Assembly (NCBI GenBank): GCA_946628545.1
Contig: CAMOWU010000005.1
Location: forward strand, 1-64,000
From: an uncultured Bacteroides sp.
GTDB taxonomy: Bacteria > Bacteroidota > Bacteroidia > Bacteroidales > Bacteroidaceae
Length of the DNA: 64,000 nt
Direction: 5' to 3'
Under the pieces are notes generated by a model. It ran no database searches and was not told where the DNA came from. It saw only the letters and a program-made list of their open reading frames with translations. Positions 56,608-64,000 of this stretch are shown here, one piece after another; positions within the stretch are counted from its first letter, which is position 1; the number at the start of each line of letters is the position of its first letter. Both the position numbers and the translations under genes were made by a program.

Positions 56608-58806
56608 GTGAAGAACGTGGTGAGTAAACAGTGGCTGTGGCTGATGGTTCTGATGGCCGTTTTGTCCTCTTGTTCTCAAGGAGGCAGACGGTATAAAATC
56701 GGTGTGTCGCAGTGTTCGGAGGACATCTGGCGCGACAAGCAGAATGCAGAGATGCGCATGGCTGCCTACCTCCACAATAATGTGGAGTTGCGATTTGCCG
56801 CCGCTTACGACAGCGATGCCCGACAAGTGCAGCAGATCGACAGTCTGGTGGCAACTGGCATCGACCTGCTCATTGTGGCTCCCAATCAAATCGCTACCAT
56901 CTCACCAGCCATCGACCGGGCCTATGAAAAAGGGCTGCCCGTCATCGTCTTCGAGCGCAAGACCAGTTCTCAGAAATATACCGCCTTCATGAGTGCCGAC
57001 AACTATGAGATGGGCCGTGTCATGGGCGAACATATCGCACGTCGATTGCAAGGACGGGGACGGGTGATGGAAGTGATGGGATTGAAAGGATCCTCTCCTG
57101 CCATCGAACGCCATAAGGGATTTATGGATGCCCTGGCCCTCTACCCCGATATCGATGTTGTGGCGACACTTCAAGGCGACTGGACGGAGCAGAGCGCCAT
57201 TAAGGCCATCCAAGAGTACTCGGGCAACGTGGAGAATATCGATTTCGTCTTCGGACAGAACGACAGAATGGCCATAGGAGCCCGCAAGGCACTGACTGCC
57301 ATCAATCCTTCCTCCAGCACTTGCTATTGTGGTATTGATGGTCTGCCTGGAGAGGATGGCGGCATTCAGTTGGTTTGCGACTCTATCCTCGATGCCACTT
57401 ATATCTATCCCACCCATGGCGACCAGCTGCTGCAGATGGCGGTGGATATCCTCGATGGTAAGCCCTTTGAGAAAGAGGTGCGGCTGATGTCGGCGCTGGT
57501 GACTCAGGAGAATGCCAAAGTGCTGTTGATGCAGAATGAGGAAATAGTCAGACAAACGGAGTATCTGGACCAACTACACACCCTCGCCGATAATTATCTG
57601 CACCAACTCGACACACAACGGTTGGTCAACCTCTTGGCCATTGCTCTTGTCGTGTTGTTGGGGGTGGTGGCACTCATGCTCTATCGCTATCATCGTCAGA
57701 AGATCAAGCTACATGAGGAACGTACGAAGATGGAGCGCGAGCAACTCGACTTTTATACCCAGGCAGCCCATGAACTGCGTACACCGCTGACATTGATTTC
57801 TGGTCCCTTGGACCAACTTGCGCAAGCTGACGACATTCAGCATTTGCCCAAGGAGTCTGCTGATTTGCTTGCTATCGTTCGGCGCAACACTGCCAACCTA
57901 TCGCAGTTGGTCAACAAGATTCTTGACGTGCAGACCGGACATTCCACTGATGGACTCACTTCTCATCAAATCGACGAGATGGTGGTGTCGAAGGCTAAGG
58001 AAGAGGACTCCGACCCCATGGCAACGCAGGGTGAACTGACGGCAGATGCCGATGCGCCCACTTTGCTTGTCGTTGACGACAATGCTGATATACGCACCTA
58101 TCTCAAGACCATTTTGAGCAAGCGATACAAGTTGCTGGAGGCTGCCGACGGACAGGAAGGGCTGCGCTTGGCGAAAGAGCAAGTGCCTGACTTGATTGTC
58201 AGCGATGTGATGATGCCCGTGATGAATGGATTGGAGTTCTGTCAGCAAATCAAGCGCGATTTCATCACCAGTCATATACCGGTGATACTTCTTACAGCCC
58301 GTGCGCTCAGCAAGCATCAGATAGAGGGCTATGAAAGTGGAGCCGATGCCTATATCACCAAGCCCTTCTTGCCCGAATTGCTGATGGCGCGTATCAGCAA
58401 CCTGCTTAAGAGTCGTCATCAACTTCATGACCTATGGACAGGTGGTTCAAAGGATCAGAAGAAGGAGGAGGTCACTCAACCTATGAAGGAAGATGCTTTC
58501 ATCCTTCGTTTCAAGGCTGTGATGGAAGAGAAAATGGATGATAGCAACCTCAGTGTGGAAGACCTCGGAACTGCATTGCATTTGAGCCGTGTGCAGCTCT
58601 ACCGCAAAGTGAAGGCCATCACTGGATGCTCACCTGTTGATTTGCTGAGGAAAGCAAGACTCGCCGAAGCATTAAGACTACTTGCTGAAACCAATCTGTC
58701 GGTCAGTGAAATCGCTTATAAGGTCGGATTCACTTCTCCAAGTTATTTCACCAAATGTTTCAAAGACGAATACGGAAAAGTGCCTGGTGAAGCAAGGATG
58801 ACATAA
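56608..58806 (+). CDS. Hybrid regulator: periplasmic-binding-protein sensor, TM, HisKA, REC, AraC; no HATPase recognisable
   Basis: RYKIGVSQCSEDIWRDKQNAEM (sugar PBP), TM LLAIALVVLLGVVALMLY, AAHELRTPLTLISGPLDQL, then LLVVDDNADIRTYLKTIL and AraC. GTG start. Confidence 0.9.
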   Translation: MKNVVSKQWLWLMVLMAVLSSCSQGGRRYKIGVSQCSEDIWRDKQNAEMRMAAYLHNNVELRFAAAYDSDARQVQQIDSLVATGIDLLIVAPNQIATISPAIDRAYEKGLPVIVFERKTSSQKYTAFMSADNYEMGRVMGEHIARRLQGRGRVMEVMGLKGSSPAIERHKGFMDALALYPDIDVVATLQGDWTEQSAIKAIQEYSGNVENIDFVFGQNDRMAIGARKALTAINPSSSTCYCGIDGLPGEDGGIQLVCDSILDATYIYPTHGDQLLQMAVDILDGKPFEKEVRLMSALVTQENAKVLLMQNEEIVRQTEYLDQLHTLADNYLHQLDTQRLVNLLAIALVVLLGVVALMLYRYHRQKIKLHEERTKMEREQLDFYTQAAHELRTPLTLISGPLDQLAQADDIQHLPKESADLLAIVRRNTANLSQLVNKILDVQTGHSTDGLTSHQIDEMVVSKAKEEDSDPMATQGELTADADAPTLLVVDDNADIRTYLKTILSKRYKLLEAADGQEGLRLAKEQVPDLIVSDVMMPVMNGLEFCQQIKRDFITSHIPVILLTARALSKHQIEGYESGADAYITKPFLPELLMARISNLLKSRHQLHDLWTGGSKDQKKEEVTQPMKEDAFILRFKAVMEEKMDDSNLSVEDLGTALHLSRVQLYRKVKAITGCSPVDLLRKARLAEALRLLAETNLSVSEIAYKVGFTSPSYFTKCFKDEYGKVPGEARMT

Positions 58807-58845
58807 TTTTTTCGTCATCCCCTCCGTTTTTTCATGAAAATTGAT

Positions 58846-58853
58846 TATTTTTG
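58846..58853 (+). promoter_or_regulatory. Candidate -7 element TATTTTTG upstream of the second susC leader
   Basis: gatTATTTTTGcatg; no canonical -33. Confidence 0.4.
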
Positions 58854-58980
58854 CATGTGTCTTTATGAAAGACACAACATTGCGGGATAAATTGAAGGTT
58901 ACTGACTCTTCTCGAACCAAACTGCGACCTTGGGAAAAAGAATAGAGAGTACAGAAATCCAACTTTCTATATATAAGATT

Positions 58981-59061
58981 GGTGTGGACTGTCGTTTCAT
59001 CTATTCTTTGGTTGTCGCAGACCAGGTTCGAAGATGATAACGATTCGTCCACACCTTTTTT
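58981..59061 (+). terminator. Three-helix extended hairpin with U6 tract in the leader of susC-2
   Basis: P1 ggtgtggac/gtccacacc (58981-58989/59047-59055), P2 tcgtttcatct/agatgataacga (58992-59002/59032-59043, one bulge), P3 tggttg/cagacca (59009-59014/59018-59024, one bulge), then TTTTTT 59056-59061. Confidence 0.7.
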
Positions 59062-59198
59062 GTGTTTACAATGCAAAATTAGGGCAATCACGACGTTTCG
59101 TTTGACAATAATCGTTCATTTCATCCCAAAAATGTTTCATCGCAACAAATTTGCGAGCCGATGAACGAAATCTGACAGCAGAAGACGGTGCGCAGCGT

Positions 59199-59206
59199 TA
59201 ACTTTG
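59199..59206 (+). promoter_or_regulatory. Alternative -7 element TAACTTTG close to susC-2
   Basis: taactttg 50 nt before ATG 59256; no TTTG at -33. Confidence 0.35.
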
Positions 59207-59255
59207 AATCAAAAAATTGATAAACACTAGTACTAACTTAAAAACCAACAAGCAA

Positions 59256-62200
59256 ATGAAACATCTAGAACGATTGCTTCTAAGCTCAATGCTTTTCCTC
59301 GCCTCTACATTATTGTATGCGCAGACGGAAATCACGGGCACTGTGGTCGATGAATTCGGCGAGCCGGTCATGATGGCTACGGTGCTTCAGAAAGGTACGG
59401 GCAATGGAACCACAACGGACTTGGAGGGTAACTTCACACTCAATGTGGAGGAAGGAACCATCCTCGTCTTCTCTTTTGTAGGTTACTCCTCCAAGGAGGT
59501 GCCTGCCGCCAAGAATATGCGAGTGGTGCTTTCTGAAGACAGCCAGCTCATGGAAGAAGTGGTGGTGACAGGTTATACCACCCAACGAAAGGCCGACCTC
59601 ACTGGAGCTGTCTCCGTGGTCAATGTCAACGAACTGGCCAAGCAGAACGAGAACAACCCCATCAAGGCCATGCAGGGACGAGTGCCGGGCATGAACATCT
59701 CGGCTGACGGTAACCCATCGGGTGCTGCCACAGTGCGCATCCGTGGTATTGGTACCCTCAATAACAACGACCCCCTATACATCATTGACGGGGTGCCAAC
59801 AAAAGCTGGTATGCATGAACTCAACGGAAACGACATCGAGAGCATTCAGGTGCTGAAAGATGCCGCCTCTGCTTCTATTTATGGATCGAGAGCTGCCAAC
59901 GGTGTGATCATCATCACCACTAAGAAAGGCAAAGAAGGCAAGGTGAAAATCGACTTTGACGGCAGCGTGGCTCTCCAGACCTATGCGCATAAGATGAAAG
60001 TGCTCAATGCCAAGGAGTTTGGAGAGGTGATGTGGCAAGGCTATGTCAACGACGGACTCAACCCCAACAGCAATGGCTTGGGCTATCACTATGACTGGAG
60101 TTACGATCCACAAGGTCATCCCGTATTGAATGGCATCACCATGAGCAAATATCTCGATGCTGCCGGAACAACACCCGCAGCAGATACCGACTGGTTCGAC
60201 GAGACCACACGGCAGGGCCTTATCCAGCAGTACAATGTCTCGCTGAGCAACGGCTCTGAGCGTGGGTCGTCTTTCTTCTCGCTGGGCTACTACAACAACA
60301 AAGGCATTATCAAGCACAGTGATTTCAACCGCTATTCAGCGCGCATGAACTCAGAGTATAAGCTGCTGAAGATTGGCGACAAGAACATCATCACGGTAGG
60401 TGAGCACTTCACACTCAACCGCACCAGTGAGGTGCAGGCACCTGGAGGCTTTCTTGAGAATGTGCTTCAGTTCAATCCATCACTCCCCGTCTATACGAGA
60501 AATGGCGACTATGCTGGACCTGTAGGGGGTTATCCCGACAGAGAGAATCCAGTGGCTCGACTCGAACGCAATGGCGACAACCGCTACACCTATTGGCGTA
60601 CATTCGGTGATGTGTTTGTCAATATCAACCCCTTGAAGGACTTCAACATCAAATCGACTTTCGGTATCGATTACGCTCAGAAAGAACAGCGTATCTTCAC
60701 CTATCCCATCACTGAAGGCACTGTGGCGAACTCCACCAATGCGTCGGAAGCCAAACAGGAGCACTGGACGAAGTGGATGTGGAATGCTATCGCTACCTAC
60801 AACTTTGAGAAAGGACTGCATCGAGCTGATGCCATGGTGGGTGTGGAGCTCAACAGAGAAGACGACAGCTGGTTCAGTGGAAAGGCTTATGATTATGCTG
60901 TCTTGTCGCCCGATTACATGTGGCCCAATGCGGCTGTGGGCGAGGCTGAGGCTTACGGTTCTGGAGAGGGATACACATTGGTTTCCTACTTCGGTAAGGC
61001 CAACTACAACTACGCCGACCGCTATCTGCTCAGCTTGACTCTCCGCTACGACGGAAGCAGCCGTTTCGGACGAAACAACCGTTATGGTACCTTCCCATCC
61101 GTTTCTGCGGGTTGGCGTATCAACGAAGAGAAATTCATGAAGGATATCTCTTGGATCGACAACATCAAGCTGCGTGCCAGCTGGGGACAGACCGGTAACC
61201 AGGAAATATCCAATATCGCTCGATACACACTGTATGAAAGCAACTACGGCGAGGCCAATTTCGGTGGACAAAGCTACGGAACAAGTTATGACATTGCCGG
61301 AACGAATGGCGGACAGACCCTGCCCAGCGGATTCAAGCGCAACCAACTCGGCAACGACGACCTCAAATGGGAGACAACCACACAGACCAACCTTGGTCTC
61401 GACTTCGGATTCTTCCGCAACGCGCTCTATGGATCATTCGAATGGTACTTCAAGAAGACAAAGGACATTCTGGTCTATATGCCTGGAATCGGCGTGATGG
61501 GCGAGGGTAGCAGCCAGTGGATCAATGCTGGTGAGATGGAGAACAAAGGTATCGAGTTCAGTGTAGGATATCGTGGACATGTGGGTGATTTCTCCTACGA
61601 TTTCACCGGTAATATAGGTACTTACCGCAACAAGGTGACCCGACTGCCTGAGACGATTGCCGCGAATGGCACATTCGGCGGCAATGGCGTGGAAAGTGTG
61701 GTTGGACATCCTATGGGGTCGCAAGTGGGATATGTCTATGACGGTATCTTCAAGAGCCAGGACGAAATCGACAACCATGCCGTGCAGAATGGAGCAGGAC
61801 TGGGACGAATCAGATGGAAGGACCTCAACAACGACGGTGTCATCAACGAGAAGGACCAGAAGTGGATCTATTCGCCGGTGCCTGACTTCACATGGGGATT
61901 GAACATCTACCTGCAGTACAAGAACTTCGACCTGACCATGTTCTGGCAGGGGGTTCAGGGAGTGGATGTCATCAGCGACCTGAAGAAGGAAACCGACCTT
62001 TGGAGCGGTCTCAACATCTCCAACCTCAACAAGGGACGTAGGCTGCTCGATGCTTGGAACCCCAACAATATGGGTTCGGACATTCCTGCCATCAGCACCA
62101 TGGACAACAACAACGAGAAGCGTGTCAGCAGCTATTTCGTGGAAAATGGCTCGTTTGCAAAGCTCAGAACCATTCAAGTGGGCTATAATTTCCCGCAGAC

Positions 62201-62363
62201 AATATGTGAGAAACTCTATATGGAACGCCTCCGTTTGTACCTTTCCGCACAGAACTTGCTGACCATCAAGAGCAAGAAATTCACTGGTGTGGATCCTGAG
62301 AATGCCAACTTCGGCTATCCAATTCCTCTTAACGTCACTTTTGGAGTAAATGTAACATTCTAA
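59256..62363 (+). CDS. SusC/RagA-family TonB-linked outer membrane protein (second)
   Basis: TEITGTVVDEFGEPVMMATVLQKGTGNGTTTDLEGNFTLNV, NPIKAMQGRVPGMNI, IDGVPTKAGMHELNGNDIESIQVLKDAASASIYGSRAANGVIIITTKKG. ORF begins at 59217; ATG 59256 preferred. Confidence 0.96.
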   Translation: MKHLERLLLSSMLFLASTLLYAQTEITGTVVDEFGEPVMMATVLQKGTGNGTTTDLEGNFTLNVEEGTILVFSFVGYSSKEVPAAKNMRVVLSEDSQLMEEVVVTGYTTQRKADLTGAVSVVNVNELAKQNENNPIKAMQGRVPGMNISADGNPSGAATVRIRGIGTLNNNDPLYIIDGVPTKAGMHELNGNDIESIQVLKDAASASIYGSRAANGVIIITTKKGKEGKVKIDFDGSVALQTYAHKMKVLNAKEFGEVMWQGYVNDGLNPNSNGLGYHYDWSYDPQGHPVLNGITMSKYLDAAGTTPAADTDWFDETTRQGLIQQYNVSLSNGSERGSSFFSLGYYNNKGIIKHSDFNRYSARMNSEYKLLKIGDKNIITVGEHFTLNRTSEVQAPGGFLENVLQFNPSLPVYTRNGDYAGPVGGYPDRENPVARLERNGDNRYTYWRTFGDVFVNINPLKDFNIKSTFGIDYAQKEQRIFTYPITEGTVANSTNASEAKQEHWTKWMWNAIATYNFEKGLHRADAMVGVELNREDDSWFSGKAYDYAVLSPDYMWPNAAVGEAEAYGSGEGYTLVSYFGKANYNYADRYLLSLTLRYDGSSRFGRNNRYGTFPSVSAGWRINEEKFMKDISWIDNIKLRASWGQTGNQEISNIARYTLYESNYGEANFGGQSYGTSYDIAGTNGGQTLPSGFKRNQLGNDDLKWETTTQTNLGLDFGFFRNALYGSFEWYFKKTKDILVYMPGIGVMGEGSSQWINAGEMENKGIEFSVGYRGHVGDFSYDFTGNIGTYRNKVTRLPETIAANGTFGGNGVESVVGHPMGSQVGYVYDGIFKSQDEIDNHAVQNGAGLGRIRWKDLNNDGVINEKDQKWIYSPVPDFTWGLNIYLQYKNFDLTMFWQGVQGVDVISDLKKETDLWSGLNISNLNKGRRLLDAWNPNNMGSDIPAISTMDNNNEKRVSSYFVENGSFAKLRTIQVGYNFPQTICEKLYMERLRLYLSAQNLLTIKSKKFTGVDPENANFGYPIPLNVTFGVNVTF

Positions 62364-62381
62364 CCCCCTAAATAGAATTAT

Positions 62382-64000
62382 ATGAAAACTAAGATAATCA
62401 ATATCATCTGCTCTGCTCTTGTTGTCGGTGGATTGACTTCTTGTTCTGATTTCCTGGACGAGCATATACCACAAGGCACGCTGAGCGATGAACAGGTCAA
62501 GGACCCAGAGAACGCAGAGGCTATGGTGGTATCAGCCTATGCCATCTTCACCACGGCTGAAGACATCAATTCTTCTTTCTCCATGTGGAATTTCGATGTG
62601 AGAAGCGACGATGCCTACAAGGGAGGAAGCGGAACCAGCGACGGAGATGTATTCCATCAACTGGAAGTGCAGCAAGGTGTGCTGACCACCAACTGGAACA
62701 TCAACGACATGTGGGTGCGTCTCTACAACAGTCTTTCGCGTGTCAACAGTGCCATTGCGCTGCTGAACGAAACGAGCGACAGTTATCAAATGAAGACTCA
62801 GCGACTGGCTGAGATGAAATTCCTCAGAGCCTACGGACATTTCCTACTCAAGAGGCTCTATAAGAACATTCCTTTCGTCAACAACGAGAATCTCACCTAC
62901 GAGGAATACAACCAACTCTCCAACACTGCCTACACCAATGATGAGGGCTGGCAGCAGATCATCAACGACTTGATGGAGGCTTACAACACCCTGCCACAAA
63001 CACAAGAGGACAAAGGACGGCCCACTAAGGCTGCTGCCGCTGCCTTCCTGGCTAAGGTGTATCTCTATAAGGCATACCGTCAGGACGACCCCAAGAGCAA
63101 CCAAGTGACCAGCATCAACCAGGAGGACTTGGAGAAAGTGATTGAATATACCAATCCCGCACTCTACACCAACTATGGCCTGGAAGACGACTTCCACAAC
63201 AACTTCCGACCAGAGGAACAGTATGAGAATGGCAAGGAGAGCATCTGGGCTATCCAGTACTCACGCAACGATGGATCCACGTATGGCAACCTGAACTGGA
63301 GTTATGGTCTCATTCCGCCCAATATCCCAGGTGCCACGGATGGTGGCTGCGACTTCTACAAACCATCGCAGAACCTGGTGAACGCCTATCGCACTGGAGA
63401 TGACGGACTGCCATTGATCGACAAATTCAACCAGAAGGATTACGACAAGGCCAATGACAATGCCGACCCCAGACTGTTCCTCACAGTCGGCATACCTGGT
63501 CTTCCCTACATGTTCAACCGCAACTATATGATGGAGGAAACCAGTATCTGGAGCCGTTCCAATGGACTGTATGGCTACAATGTGAGCCTGAAGCAGAACG
63601 TGGACCCCGCACTCATCGACCAGTACTTGATCAAGGGTTCCTATTGGGCCAGTTCGATGAACAGAATCGTTTTCCGCTATGCTGAAGTGCTGCTCAACAG
63701 AGCCGAGGCGTACGCACAATTAGGCAATACTGAACAGGCCATCGCTTTGGTCAACCAGATAAGAACACGTGCGGCCCAGAGCACTCAGATGATTGGAAAC
63801 TACACCAATACTTACGGTGTGAAGATGTATGTCACCAACTACAAGGGCAGTTACAACAAAGACCAAGCTGTCAAGATTGTCAAGATGGAGCGACGTCTGG
63901 AAATGGGCATGGAGTGCGAGCGTTTCTTCGACCTCGTGCGCTGGGGAGATGCCGCCGATGTGCTGAATAAATACTATGCCGAGGAGATTCCTCATTGTGC
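62382..64000 (+). CDS. SusD/RagB-family lipoprotein (second), truncated by window end
   Basis: My translation from ATG 62382: MKTKIINIICSALVVGGLTSCSDFLDEHIPQGTLSDEQ...MKFLRAYGHFLLKRLYKNIPFVN...MERRLEMGMECERFFDLVRWGD, open to the right edge. Confidence 0.93.
   Translation, partial: MKTKIINIICSALVVGGLTSCSDFLDEHIPQGTLSDEQVKDPENAEAMVVSAYAIFTTAEDINSSFSMWNFDVRSDDAYKGGSGTSDGDVFHQLEVQQGVLTTNWNINDMWVRLYNSLSRVNSAIALLNETSDSYQMKTQRLAEMKFLRAYGHFLLKRLYKNIPFVNNENLTYEEYNQLSNTAYTNDEGWQQIINDLMEAYNTLPQTQEDKGRPTKAAAAAFLAKVYLYKAYRQDDPKSNQVTSINQEDLEKVIEYTNPALYTNYGLEDDFHNNFRPEEQYENGKESIWAIQYSRNDGSTYGNLNWSYGLIPPNIPGATDGGCDFYKPSQNLVNAYRTGDDGLPLIDKFNQKDYDKANDNADPRLFLTVGIPGLPYMFNRNYMMEETSIWSRSNGLYGYNVSLKQNVDPALIDQYLIKGSYWASSMNRIVFRYAEVLLNRAEAYAQLGNTEQAIALVNQIRTRAAQSTQMIGNYTNTYGVKMYVTNYKGSYNKDQAVKIVKMERRLEMGMECERFFDLVRWGDAADVLNKYYAEEIPHC

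Noticed and set aside
58678-59091. 137-aa minus-strand ORF covering the HTCS 3' end and the susC-2 leader
   Set aside because: Overlaps conserved AraC coding sequence and a structured leader; no family similarity recognised, although a TAATTTTG lies upstream on the minus strand.
1-64000. tRNA, rRNA, CRISPR arrays, insertion sequences
   Set aside because: None recognised by eye; small RNAs cannot be excluded without covariance-model searches.

Overview
Chromosomal window from a Bacteroidetes genome, probably Prevotella-like. The basis is SusC/SusD pairs, hybrid two-component systems (HTCS), a MurF-alanine racemase fusion, a GSCFA protein and TAnnTTTG-type -7 elements. The left third (about 1-19.4 kb) is mostly housekeeping: dus, pnp, trkH/trkA, dxs, GSCFA, murF-alr, a HAD phosphatase, two tandem DUF2207-C-terminus-like membrane proteins, a PaaI-type thioesterase and a CapA-like protein. 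It is interrupted by a visibly AT-rich two-gene cassette (ATPase plus STAS-like protein, 15.6-16.9 kb). From about 19.5 kb to the right edge the window is a glycan-utilisation region. It holds SusC/SusD, two surface lipoproteins and a BACON-GH5 enzyme, then two convergent HTCS regulators around an ATPase remnant. Next is a five-gene secreted multidomain block: GH128-like, CotH kinase, FIVAR/ricin-like protein, an 1866-aa protein with four ~433-aa repeats, and GH43-like. A periplasmic-binding-protein HTCS that appears to lack its HATPase domain and a second SusC/SusD pair (SusD truncated by the window end) close the region. Main points for follow-up: mosaic, partly 100% identical DNA repeats in the giant gene; the HATPase-less HTCS; the secreted block sharing a C-terminal tail; the ATPase/STAS cassette; a structured terminator-like leader before the second susC; and short repeats or palindromes lying at stop codons, including a homologous ~60-bp palindrome present twice. 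No rRNA, tRNA, CRISPR array, integrase or transposase was recognised. All family calls are from reading translations, not database searches.
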